Shown here piece by piece: positions 22,141 through 32,582 of a stretch of DNA of 35,661 nucleotides. The translations under genes were made by a program, and so were the position numbers. The DNA is taken from contig MU400821.1 in NCBI GenBank assembly GCA_022578965.1, positions 1-35,661 on the forward strand, in the 5' to 3' direction. The DNA comes from Xylaria sp. FL1777. Taxonomy: Eukaryota; Ascomycota; Sordariomycetes; Xylariales; Xylariaceae. The notes beneath the pieces are model-generated. The model saw only the letters and a list, made by a program, of their open reading frames with translations. It did no database searches and was not told where the DNA came from. Every line of letters starts with the position of its first letter. Position 1 is the first letter of the stretch.

Positions 22141-22575
22141 ATTAGCATATTTGCAATATATACTTTAAAGAACGCTTATATAACTACAATAAATATAACT
22201 TAACTTTTATATAAAAAAAACATCTTAATTAGCATAATTGCGCTATATACTTTAATAAACGCCCGTATTGCTACAATAAATGTAATTTAACCTTTATAAA
22301 GAAAAAAAGTCTTAATTAGTATAATTGCGCTATATACTTTAATAAACACCTATATTGCTGCAATAAATATAATAAAACTTTTATATAAAAAAGAAATCTT
22401 AATTAGTATATTTGCGCTATATACTTTAAAGAACGCGTATATTGCTGCAATAAGTGTAATAAAACCTTTGCAAAAAAAGAAAATCTCAATTAGCATAATT
22501 GCGTTATATACCATAAAAAACGCCCGTATAGCTACAATAAATATAATAAAACTTTTGCGCAAAAAAAATATCTTA
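22141..22575 (-). repeat. 87-bp tandem repeat, five copies, with an open minus-strand frame
   Basis: Units start at 22141, 22228, 22315, 22402 and 22489, all exactly 87 bp apart, each opening with ATTAGCATAATTGCGCTATA or a close variant. Differences are almost all transitions, with no indels. Eighty-seven is 29 codons. The minus strand is open from 22562 to 22350 (70 codons) and reads as a hydrophobic 29-residue repeat (S-F-I-I-F-I-A-A-I ... F-F-K-V-Y-S-A). It could be the repeat part of a decayed gene or a plain minisatellite. No family was recognised. Confidence 0.85.
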
Positions 22576-22636
22576 ATAATTATATCAAGTTTTATTATAA
22601 AGGCACAAAAAGAAAACTAACTAAGTAGCTTAAATT

Positions 22637-22708
22637 AAAGTTTAACTTAAGAATAAAGGTTAACTTAGCAATAAAGTTAAACTTAAAAGCAAAGTTAAAC
22701 TTAAAGTT
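22637..22708. repeat. 18-bp tandem repeat, four copies
   Basis: AAAGTTTAACTTAAGAAT-type units start at 22637, 22655, 22673 and 22691, exactly 18 bp apart, differing at several positions. It lies about 60 bp beyond the 87-bp array. Both periods are multiples of three, but their best minus-strand frames differ. Confidence 0.75.
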
Positions 22709-23440
22709 TTTACTTTATAAAGAGCCTTTTTTAAAGCAAAAGCAAACAAAAATCATTATTTAGCTTTTAAAAAACTTTTAACCTTTAAAACTAGTTATAA
22801 AGCTATTACTAGTAGCTAATTTAAACAACTTAGTTAATTAAACCAAATAGCATACAAACTATAACATTAAGCAAATTAGCTTATATTAAGATTATACAGT
22901 TATTAATATAGCTATTAAAGCTTTTTTAAATGCTAGGTTTAAGCAGTATTAAACTAGCAGCTAAGGCTTTTTATATAATATACGTGCTATAATTAGCTTA
23001 TTAAAAAAGCAGTTTTAAAAGCAAAATATACTTGTTTTAAATCTAAATAACTTAACGTTAGTTATATATGTTAAGCAAAAAAAGGTTAGCATTATAAATA
23101 TTTATAACTTTACTTTTAACATGTTATAATATAAGCTTTAAATTTAAGCAAAACAAAATAGCTACTTAATTAATTATTAAGTTAAATATATTTTATATAA
23201 TGGTTAAAAAAACTAGGCTAACTTTTTAAATATATATAACTTTGTTTAAGGACTAAAGGTTATTATTTAAGTTTATTTAAAGAGCTTTAAAAACAAAAGG
23301 CATTTTAAAGCTATTATAAAGCTAAGCTAATAATATATTTAACATTATAGTTATGTTATATTATAGCTTTAACTATTTTGTTTCTTAAGTACTAAAGTAA
23401 AGTAAGGTAATTAAATGGCTTTTATGAGTAAGTTTAAGCT
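22709..23440. other. AT-rich stretch without a supported gene
   Basis: The minus-strand frame of the candidate ORF at 23450-24870 can be followed into this region, but stops become frequent and I would not call it coding. No repeats were seen. Confidence 0.3.
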
Positions 23441-23449
23441 ACTGCGCTA

Positions 23450-24870
23450 AATTTTAAAGCACTAGCTTTAAAAATATAAAAAATTATCATAAAGGACAAT
23501 TATGTTCGTTTTATTTACATTAATATATTGCGTTTCAATTAATCGTTTTATTTGCTAAGTTATACTTTTTACTGTTTTGCATTATTGCTTGCTAGCTAAT
23601 TTAAAGCTTTACGCTTAAAAACCTTAATTAAGCTAAAATTATCTTAAAAAAAAACCAGGCTTTTTTTTATGTTAAAAAAGTCCTTTTTTACATCGGGCTT
23701 TTTGTTTACTTGCACTTTTAGTTTATATATATAATTAATTATCTCCTTAATTAAATAGTTAAAGTTTAATTTACGTTTTAACTGTTTTACGCTAAGGCTA
23801 TATATTAACTAAATCTAGCAGTAGTATATATATATTGCTTTTTTTACTTTTGCTATTATATTTAAAAAAGGCTTTAAAACGTTATATTTTATTAATTAAT
23901 GCATTTTATTAAAGGCCGTCTTTAGGTTTAATAAAACAATAGCTTTGCAAAAACACTTAATTATAAATCTAAATATATTAAGCCTTATAAACATAAGCTT
24001 TTTTTAAAATATCGCATTATTACTGTTTTTAACCTTAAATAAATTAGCTTTAGCAAAAAAAGACTATTGTTTAGCTGCTTGCTTGCTTACTTTAAATAAT
24101 TTAATAGCCTTATTAAATTTTTTGTTTTTTATTAGCTTTAATACAAATAGCTTGCTTATTAAAAACTTATGCAAGCTAATTGCTACTTAAGCTGCTTTTA
24201 TTTTTTTTTTAGTTAGCTTGCAATAAATAATACTATTAAAGCTATTTATGTTAATTGTTTACGTACTAAAGGTTCTTTAAATATTTTGTTTTTTAGTAAC
24301 GCTTAATGCAATTTAATAATATGTTTATATATTTAATAATGTTATAGCAAATAAATAACTTATGTCGTTTTATGCTATTTAGTTTTAAAGTTTATTAAAG
24401 AAATTATAAGATTTTAACTTAATTAAGTGCTAAAACTGCAAGCTTAAAGCGTTTAATATAATTAAGGATTTAACTGCTTTTGCTTTCTAGTTTTTAATTT
24501 TTTGCCCTTTATTTGCAATATTTTTGCATATTTTGTTATATAATTCTTTTACTTATTATTTAAAGGTATTATATTTGCCCTTTTATAGTTTTTTATTTAA
24601 TGCTAGGTTTTATAAATAAAATACCTATATTTAGAAATCTTTAATGCTGTTTTAATAATGTGCTACTTTTTAAAATATATTTATAATTATTTTAGTTAAG
24701 TTATTTACTTTATTAAGTATACTTATAACTTCTTTAATAAACAAAAAACACATTTTTTTGTTTTTTAATATACTAATGATTTTAGAAGAGATAAAAGAGG
24801 TAAAAGTAGTGTTTTTAAAAGTATGTGTTTTAAAAGCATATGTTTTCTTAAAAGTATTTAGTTTTTAAAA
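23450..24870 (-). pseudogene. Candidate decayed ORF, possibly a retroelement or other repeated gene
   Basis: One minus-strand frame (codon starts divisible by three) stays protein-like for about 470 codons. Between 24753 and 23694 I count about 23 stops in 353 codons, all TAA or TAG and none TGA. Open runs exceed 50 codons, for example upstream of 24650 and again at about 23810-23640. Readable pieces include L-S-V-K-Q-L-K-R-K-L-N-F, K-K-P-D-V-K-K-D-F-F and K-V-F-K-R-K-A-L-N. At 23937-23908 it reads V-L-L-N-L-K-T-A-F-N. This resembles motif A of non-LTR reverse transcriptases (hydrophobic-D-L-x-x-A-F-D) with both Asp changed to Asn. No Y/F-A-D-D follows at the right distance, so that identity is weak. 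It may be a chance frame in AT-rich DNA. Confidence 0.33.
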
Positions 24871-24973
24871 AGTTAATGTTTTTAAAAAAGTTAGCTAAAG
24901 AGTTAATGTTTTTAAAAAAGTTAGCTAAAGAGTTAGCTAAAGAGTTAGCTAAAAAGTTAGCTAAAAAGTTAGC
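24871..24973. repeat. Nested 30-bp and 12-bp tandem repeats
   Basis: A 30-bp unit (AGTTAATGTTTTTAAAAAAG plus GTTAGCTAAAG-type end) is repeated exactly at 24871-24900 and 24901-24930. Its last 12 bases then continue as AGTTAGCTAAAG/AGTTAGCTAAAA units at 24931, 24943 and 24955, with a partial copy to 24973. Both periods are multiples of three. The array adjoins the upstream end of the candidate decayed ORF, whose frame reads it as L-T-F/L-stop repeats. Confidence 0.85.
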
Positions 24974-25030
24974 GTTTTTTTTTGTTTAAAGGTATTTTTA
25001 TTTTTAAAGGTCGATTTAAGTAAAAAGCTA

Positions 25031-25058
25031 AAGCCCAAGCTTAAGCCTAAGCTTAAGC
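25031..25058. repeat. 12-bp repeat AAGCCYAAGCTT, two and a half copies
   Basis: Units at 25031-25042 and 25043-25054 differ by one transition, followed by AAGC. They are short and may be part of the repeat cluster ending at 24973. Confidence 0.6.
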
Positions 25059-26741
25059 TGCTTTTATTAATTAACTACGTAAACCGTGAAGTTTATATGT
25101 TAGCAATAAAAATAGTTAATAAAGGTAAATAAGTTCGCAAAACGTTATAATAGCTAAATGTGCAAAGTTTCGCTGTTTTTTGCAAGTAATAAAATGAAAA
25201 AAAACAAAGGAGAAAAAAAGAAAAAAAGTAGTAAGCAATAGTAATAAAATAACGCGTACTTAAAATAAATAGCATAATAGCTACTTTTTATTAAATAACT
25301 AGCTAAAGTATATACTTATAAACAGCTAAAAAAACAACATTAAGTAATAAATACATTATATATTAAGTGCTTTATATATTAGCAAATATTATATAATACC
25401 TTTATAGTTATTTCATTTTTAGCAACAAGTAATAACATAAATCAAAAATTAAAAAACAACCTTTTATCTTTAAGTATTTTATTATATTTGTTTTTAAAAC
25501 AGAAAAATTAAAAAGCTTGCATAGCTACACTAAAAAAGCTTAGCTTTACCTTAAATGCGGACTTTTTTATAAGTTATTAATACGTATTCTAATAAGCAAA
25601 CAATATCTTAATAAAAGTAGCAAACTAAAAAACACTTAAATAAAGATAAACGTTAGCATTTAAGTTGCTTTTTGCAATTTTAATGTTATAGTAAAAATAG
25701 CTAAAGTAAATGTTTATATTTAAAATTAATACATATTACCAACAAAGAAAAAACTGTTAATATACTATTAAAAACTAACAAAACAAACAAATAACATAAT
25801 ATAGCTATAATACTTAATATAAATAAGTGCACTTTGCATATAAAGCGTAATAATAATTACATTATACGTGTTATATTAAAGTGAGAATGTATATATAGCA
25901 TTAAGTAAAAATGTATATATAAGTAAAAATATACGTATAATGAAAATATGCAAAAAATTTATAGTTTATATACTAAGCGTTATAAATGCTTAACTAAAAA
26001 CAAGGAGTTTTTGCTTAAAACACATTTTATTTTTAATAACTTGTAGTAGCGTTAATTAAAGCATTTAATATATATAATAAAAGAAACTTTTATATAGTTC
26101 GCGCTTTTTTAAGCTAGTTATAATATAACTAATTTTTGGAAAATTTGCTCATTTATTACATCCTAAGCTATTTTTAGATTAATTTAAGCTATAAGTAGCT
26201 TATATTATTATTAAAGCTTTAAAATTACTTATAATACACCGGTTTTTAGTTTTATATTAATGCTACTTAAAATGCTGTTTATTTTTAGTGATTATGCACT
26301 TAAGCTATATTTTTGTTATTATAACTAAATAAAGCCACTAGGTTTTAGTTTATATAATAAAAAGGCTTTTTAATAATACATTAGGCGTTCTTTATTTTTA
26401 TCTCGAATATATGAAAAACTAATTATAGCTAAAACAAATAACAAATAATAAAAGTTAGCTTTATTATTAGCTTTAGTAGTTTTGCTGCTATTACTATCAC
26501 TTTGCTAGCTAAATATTTAACAAAGCTCATTATTTAGAAATATTTAAGGCATAACACTTAAAAAATAATAAAAGGTATATAAATCAAATAAGTTAAATAA
26601 AGAAAATGCAATAAATGTTGAACGTACAAAGGGGTTAAATTTAAGAAAATCTAAAGGTTTATTTAAAGCTGCGCTATTAATAGCTCGCTTTTAACCTTTA
26701 GCTCTTTAAAAAAAAAAAGCTTCGTTAAATTGCTTAATAAG
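25059..26741. other. AT-rich stretch, no gene supported
   Basis: The only structure I see is a loose repeat of AGTAAAAATGTATATATA-like units at about 25880-25945. An open minus-strand run at 25275-25093 (60 codons, hydrophobic) has no recognisable motif and is probably chance. Confidence 0.35.
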
Positions 26742-27072
26742 GTTATTATTATTATAACTGTCTTTTTTAATAAATAAGCTTTAGTTTTAATAATAAAAAG
26801 CTTAATAATAAAAAGCTTAAATAAAATAATTTAATAAGCAAAGAGATAAAAGTGTATTAAGTTGCTATTTATTACCTTATAGGTTATTATCTTTATTACC
26901 TTTGTTTTTTTTAATGAAAAAGTCCTTATAACTTTTACCTTTAGTAAAAAAGTTATTATTATTATAACTTCCTTTAATGAATAAGCTTTAGTCTTAATAA
27001 TAAAAAGCTTAAATAAAATAATCTAGTAAGCAAAATAAAGGTGTATTAAATGGCTGTTTATTACTTTATAAA
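26742..27072 (+). repeat. Imperfect direct duplication of about 120-140 bp
   Basis: The segment from GTTATTATTATTATAACT through ATAAGCTTTAG, AATAATAAAAAGCTTAAATA and GTGTATTAA to the next TTTATTAC occurs at 26742-26880 and again at 26951-27072, about 209 bp apart. Copy one contains an extra 16-bp TAATAATAAAAAGCTT duplication. Differences include small indels as well as transitions. Confidence 0.7.
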
Positions 27073-28857
27073 ATATTTAATCTAGCTTTTTTATAAACAT
27101 TGTTATTTTTTTAAAAGCTATTTAGTATACTAAGTTGTTTATTTGCAGCACACTAAAAAAGCAAACAAATTTTTAATTAAGCTACCGATTATTGCGCAAC
27201 TTAAAAAAAGCACGTAAAATAGCTAAATAGGTTTTAAATATAAGGAGGCTTAGCTATTACAACGTAGCTAAAGGATTAATTAAGTCGTAAGCAGCTATAA
27301 AAATACAGAAATAAAAGCCCTTAAACATAAAGCAAAAATAGCTAAACATTAATACTAGCTTTCCTTTAAGCTAAAAAAGGTTTACTATAACTATAAAGCA
27401 AAAGCTAAAGCATTTATTATAAAGCTATGTATTACTTATAGTTTTAAAAAAGTTATTTATTATAGGTTTATGTTTATAAACTTTAAAGTAAAGCATAATA
27501 TAATAAAGTATTAAAAATAGCAATATAAAATTATAAATATAAAACTACAAAAGTTAAAAAGCATACATTATAAAAAAGCAAAGCAATTAAGCAATTTTAT
27601 TAAGCACTAAACATTAAAATTCTACTAAAACTTTTAGCTACTAAATATATAATAATGCTAACCTTTAAAGGTTATATAAACACTTTTTAACTAGCTTATT
27701 TATGTAAAACTTTCGGCTTTTTTATTTGCTGCAGCTTTTTTTGCTTTTTTAATTGTAACTTAAAGTTATATATTAGCTATAAATGCAGCTTAAATATTTT
27801 TATTAGTATAAAAACAGCGTGCAGCTATATAAGCTTTAATAAACAATTAAAGTTCTTTATTAATTTTTTTAAGCTAAAAAATTGTTAGTAGCACTTAAAA
27901 TTAAAAGAACTTTAATAGTTAAAATAAGCATAAAGTAAAGCTTAAAAATATGCAAACATTAATACGGTTAAAAATACTTATAAAACTATAACTGCTATTT
28001 TTAGCGTTTACTTTGCTTTTTTTGCATTATAAACATTTAATAAACTTGCTAATAATATTATAAGCATAAAAGTTATTAATGTTTTTATATAGTTAGCATA
28101 AAAAAAACAGCAATAAAAAATGCATAACATATTATTATAATATAAGCAATATAGTAGCAGTATAGCTTAAACATTTTAGTGTGCTTAATAAATATAAATT
28201 TTAAAGCTATTAGTAATACTTTAGCGTAAAGCACTAAAACACTTACTTTTATTTCAAGAATTAGCGTTATAGCAAAAAAGCATAACAACAAGCAGTTATA
28301 AAAGCTTAAACTATATAGTAATAAGCTATTAGCTACTTTATTTAATACTATAAATTAAATAACTAATAAAAACTACAGCAAAATAACTTATAACTTTAAA
28401 TATATAAGCTTAATACTAGTTAATATATATATTTAAGCTAAACTAGTTATAAATACGTACTATAAAAAGCATAATAGCTATAGTAAAGTAAATTTTTATA
28501 TAATTATAACGCATTAATAACTAATTATATTACGAATTAAGCACTTTAATATACTAAAGCAAATATAAGCTAAACATATAATAGTAATAATAATAAAAGT
28601 AATAAAGTTAATAGTTAAAAAAAAAAAAAATTAATATAAATAGTTAAATAAAGTAGTTTATTATTTACTGCTATTTTATACCGCTTAGTATATAAGTTAC
28701 TTATAAGCTATGTTTATTTAATAAGCTTACTATAAAAAGCATAAAAATAGCTCAAAAAATAAATATGCAAAAAGCAAACTAAAAAATAATAAGCAATTAA
28801 TTTTGCTTATAACTTAGTTATAATTTAGTTATAAAAAAGCTAGTGCAACAAAAAGCT
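27073..28857. other. AT-rich stretch, no gene supported
   Basis: No domain or repeat was recognised. A 68-codon open minus-strand run at 28291-28085 is hydrophobic (I, L, F, Y rich) and lacks a conserved motif, so I treat it as chance. Confidence 0.35.
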
Positions 28858-29029
28858 AGCAGTAATACTAAAGCAAACAAACTATAATATATTAGCAATA
28901 CAATAAAAAAAAGTTTAAAAAAAAACTAAAAAAAAGAAATAATATATTTAGCTAAATTAGTACTAAAACTAAAAAAACTGCTATAAGTAGCATAAAGCAA
29001 GCAGTAATACTAAAGCAAACAAACTATAA
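28858..29029 (+). repeat. 30-bp exact direct repeat, 142 bp apart
   Basis: AGCAGTAATACTAAAGCAAA plus ten further bases (CAAACTATAA) is identical at 28858-28887 and 29000-29029. The sequences after the two copies are both A-rich but only loosely similar, so this may be an old 142-bp duplication. Confidence 0.75.
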
Positions 29030-29597
29030 AGCAAAAAAAATATAAAAGAAAAAAAACTACAAAATAACTACGTAAAGGTATATATACCTAGTTAATAGCA
29101 TAATGCAAATAAGCAAACAACTTAAAAGCAAAAAAATAAAAAGCAAAGCACTTAATAAAATTATAGCAGAACTAGTATAACTTAAAAGTAAATATAAGAT
29201 ATTTTTATTTAGCTACTAGGAAAAAAATAAGCCGCTTATGGCTTGCTTTTAACTTATAAGCACAGTTTTTACTTATATATATAAAAAATAAAAACTAGTA
29301 TAGCTAATAAGCTATTAGCTTAAGTAATATAATATATATATACTAAGTTGTTTGTTTTTTTCTTATAAAACATAAAGTTTAACTTTATAAACATTGTTTT
29401 TTTAAAGGTTATTTAGCTATACTTTAAAAATACTTTTAGCTTATATTATAACTATTATATTTATTTTTATTTTATTACTATTTTAATTGTTTTATGTTTA
29501 AGTAATAGTTTAGTTTAGCTATATAACTTAATGTTCGCTTTAAGTAAGCTATATAGTAATAATTTCTTATTTTATAAGCTAGCTAAGCTTATTTTAA
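29030..29597. other. AT-rich stretch, no gene supported
   Basis: It holds a small hairpin, AAGCC-GCTTAT-GGCTT, near 29229-29244 and a palindromic GGTATATATACC near 29078. No other signal was recognised. Confidence 0.35.
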
Positions 29598-29727
29598 GTG
29601 CTTTAAACTAAAAACATAAAATAGCGGGCTGTGCTTGCTGCAAGCCACAACTTACTTCTTTTAAGGGCTCGTGCAAATATATTTATAGGTTTAAGGCTTG
29701 CGTTTTATGTATTTTAGTTTAAAGCAC
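29598..29727. repeat. 130-bp inverted-repeat unit, MITE-like or hairpin
   Basis: The left arm at 29598-29621 begins GTGCTTTAAACTAAAA. The right arm at 29702-29727 is its reverse complement over 16 exact bases, then continues with ACATAAAA after a one-base gap. The roughly 80-bp centre is markedly richer in G+C than the surroundings (GCGGGCTGTGCTTGCTGC, AGGGCTCGTGC) and holds a second small stem, GCTTGC-TGCAAGC. Size and layout resemble a miniature inverted-repeat transposon, but I find no convincing target duplication. A structured RNA is the alternative. Confidence 0.6.
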
Positions 29728-32317
29728 TTTTGTTAATTTTTAAGCTAGGGTTTATTTTACATATGTATATATACTACTTACACTTATAAACTATTTACTA
29801 ATAAACCTTAAAAATAACAATTATAATATTGCTTAAAGCTTTTTATAGTAATATTTATATTTAGTGCTAACTTTATAATTAAGATATTTTATTATGTTAT
29901 AGTGTTTTAAGCTTAAACGGTTAAAAGTTAAGCTTTATTTGTTAATTTATTAACTAATATTATTTTTTTACTTTATTATAAAACTGCAAACTTTTAACGA
30001 TTTTAGTTTTAGCTTAATTAATAATTACTTTTTAGAAAAACTAATAGCTTTAGAACTCTTAAAATTTATTAAAAAGTTTAGCAAACTAAATAAATTAGCT
30101 AGTAATGCAATATTAAAGCATTTACTTAATAATTATATTTAGTATTTTATATAGTATATTTTGCTGCAATTAAAATATAATTAATAATATATGTTGAAAT
30201 ATAACTTTATATAAGCTATTATTAGTACTATTTTAAATTATTATTAATTTAATAAATTATATAAGCTTAAGCTTAAAGCTAAGCAAGTTAAGTTAATTTA
30301 ACATATAATATTTTATTATAATAATATTATATTAATAGCTTAAATTAGTTATAAAAAAAGCATTATATTATAAACTATTTTAGTTATTATATAAAGTATA
30401 ATAACTTTATAGCTATACTTATTAAAACAATTAAAACATAATTAGTTTAACTTAATTGCTTAAATTTTTAACACTTATTTATTATTAATAATAAATAATA
30501 TAACAAAGGTTAATTAGTATTATATAAGTAGTTATAAAAGTATGTTTTTACTGTTTAATAAAATAATGCTATATAAACTAAATTTGCTTTAAAACGTTTT
30601 ATATATGTTATTTTTAAGCTTAAATAAGCTACTTAAAAACATTTTATTAACCTGCTTTATAACCTCTTGTTTAATTAAAAAATTGTATTTATAGCTATTA
30701 ATAAGCTTTATATAGTTTATTAATAAAAAGATTTCAAGATTGCATACTTTAATATATATTATATAAAAGCGTTAGTTCTATAAAATATACTATAGTTTAG
30801 CTATACTGCTACACTAAGCTTAAACGCTTAAAAGTTTATATTGCTTAAAGCTAGATTTTAATAATAAAGTACTTATTTAAAAAAACTACAATTTATTTAT
30901 GCTTTAATTAATTAGCTTAATATATCTTTTGTTATTTATTTTATAAAAAAAAGTACTATTATAAGAAATTACTAGCAATTAAGTTTCTTAATTAGCAGAA
31001 TATAACGTAGTATAGCATACTTAATCCTTAAAACCATTATTTTTATAGATAGCAAAAAAAGGCTTATTGCTACGCGCTATTTTTTAATAATATAGCTTTA
31101 AAAGTTAAGGTTTATTTTAACTGAAGTAAAGCGCTTTATTTAAAGATATAATATAAATATACGTTTTAATAACTAATAGTAGTTATATAATAAGTTTATA
31201 AAGTTAGACTTTTTTTATTAAATTATGCTTGCTATTATAGCTTTTAAAATAAAAATGAATATTTATAACATAATATATGTTGTTTAGTTTAGTTTTGTTG
31301 TTTTTAAAGATTTTTTAAACTTATTGTAAAGGTTTAACTAAACTATTTAAAATAGTATAACATAAGGAATAGCATTCTTTTTTGCTTTTTACTAGTATTT
31401 TAATTTATTAAGAACGTAAAAAGTTAAGCTTTTTAAACTAAAGCGTAAAAAAAAATTACTAAAAAACAATCAAAATAATTTGCGCTTTATAACAAACATA
31501 AGCAATAATACATTAAAAAGCTTAATGTTTAGCTATATGCAGTTCATACTATTAAACTACTAATTAATTATAACTAATAAGCTTAAAAATAAAAATAGTT
31601 TAATAATTAACTTTAAACTAAAATAATTTAAGCTAGTTAAGCTTATTAAGTAAACTAAAGCTAAACTAAAGTTTAAAAATAAGCTATAAGCTATTTAGCT
31701 AAGTATATATAAGTTTATAAATGCAAAATGCTTTAAAAAGTATGCTTTATAGTTTTTATAGCAACTAAATAATAAAGATCTTAAAAAGCAAAAAAATATA
31801 TAATAAAAAGTATATTATAACTTATATTATTATAACTTTAGCTAATTACTAAAGTTGCTACTAAAAATACGCTAATAGTTTACGCTTTAAAAAAGAATTA
31901 TTTTTTAGTTTTTATAGCAAAAGCTCTAAAAATTTTACATAAAACACTTTATAAACTTATATTAATATTTAAACTTTGCTATTAATAATATAACAAAATA
32001 TTTTATGCTAAAAAAGGTTTAATAATATATTACTGCTATATTTAACAAAGTAGTTAATATAAATACTATGTTTTTTTTAGTTTATAATGCTATAAAAATA
32101 TTTAAATAAAATAAATAAAAAAAATATAGCTATGTTTTATATACTAAGCTTTTTATAATGTATTAGCATACTTTTAATAAGCATGCTAAGCATTTTATAA
32201 ATAAAGCATAAATTAAAAATGCTACTAAAAATATACTTTATTTAACCCTAAAATTAATATTAAAAATGCAAACAAAGCAGCAATTAAATATTTATTAAAC
32301 GTTTAATATATAATTAA
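29728..32317. other. AT-rich stretch, no gene supported
   Basis: About 2.6 kb at very low G+C. I looked for RT, integrase and transposase motifs on both strands and saw none. No long repeat with other parts of the window was noticed. Confidence 0.35.
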
Positions 32318-32482
32318 ACTACCGTTGCTGCTACAAAAACGCCGCGCAAGCGAAGAGCCGATAATCCAGCAAGCAAGGATACTATCCGCCCGAGGGGTCG
32401 CCTGCCAGGAAAAACTGCACTAGCAACCGCGCAGAAAACAGGATCGCAAACCATTGCTAACATGCTAAAGCCTCGGAACTAG
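32318..32482 (+). pseudogene. 54-codon open segment with AT-hook-like motif in a GC-rich island (gene fragment?)
   Basis: From 32318 to the TAG at 32480-32482 this frame has no stop and normal-looking codons. It reads T-T-V-A-A-T-K-T-P-R-K-R-R-A-D-N-P-A-S-K, then D-T-I-R-P-R-G-R-L-P-G-K, then Q-K-T-G-S-Q-T-I-A-N-M-L-K-P-R-N. R-P-R-G-R-L-P-G-K resembles the AT-hook core R-P-R-G-R-P-x-K, a minor-groove DNA-binding motif. The frame is closed upstream by TAA and lacks an ATG, so it would be a fragment. Composition (over 50% GC, CCC, CCG and CGC codons) is unlike everything around it. It might be part of a host or transposon gene that escaped mutation. Non-coding origin is possible. Confidence 0.4.
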
Positions 32483-32545
32483 CCCGGGAAGAACCTGTTT
32501 AAAGACCGCTAGTAAGCAATCTAAGTAACAAAAAACTACGCTTGC
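32318..32545. other. GC-rich island inside the AT-rich region
   Basis: By hand count, 32341-32520 holds 96 G+C in 180 bases (53%), against about 12-20% nearby. CpG, CpC and TpC steps, rare elsewhere, are common here (CGCCGCGC, GCCCGAGGGG, CCCGGG). The right edge grades into a GCAAGC/AGCAGC-rich tail to about 32580, then into AT-rich sequence. Either it is single-copy sequence that was not a mutation target, or it arrived later. Confidence 0.85.
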
Positions 32546-32582
32546 GCAGCAAGCAAAAACGCAAGCAGCAAAAGCAGCAGTA

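Noticed and set aside
25093..25275. 60-codon open run on the minus strand
   Set aside because: Low-complexity Phe/Leu/Ser/Tyr composition, no motif, no neighbour in frame. Consistent with chance in AT-rich DNA.
28085..28291. 68-codon open run on the minus strand
   Set aside because: Hydrophobic composition typical of T-rich sequence. No motif and no extension past the stops.
28931..28985. Similarity to the polypurine tract and LTR start of element A (AAAAAAGAAATAATAT, then AAATTAGTACTAAA)
   Set aside because: Only about 40 bp of low-complexity AT-rich sequence matches, with no continuation into the LTR. I would expect such a match by chance.
29229..29244. AAGCC-GCTTAT-GGCTT hairpin as a terminator or RNA gene
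   Set aside because: A five-base stem is too short to support a function, and no gene adjoins it.
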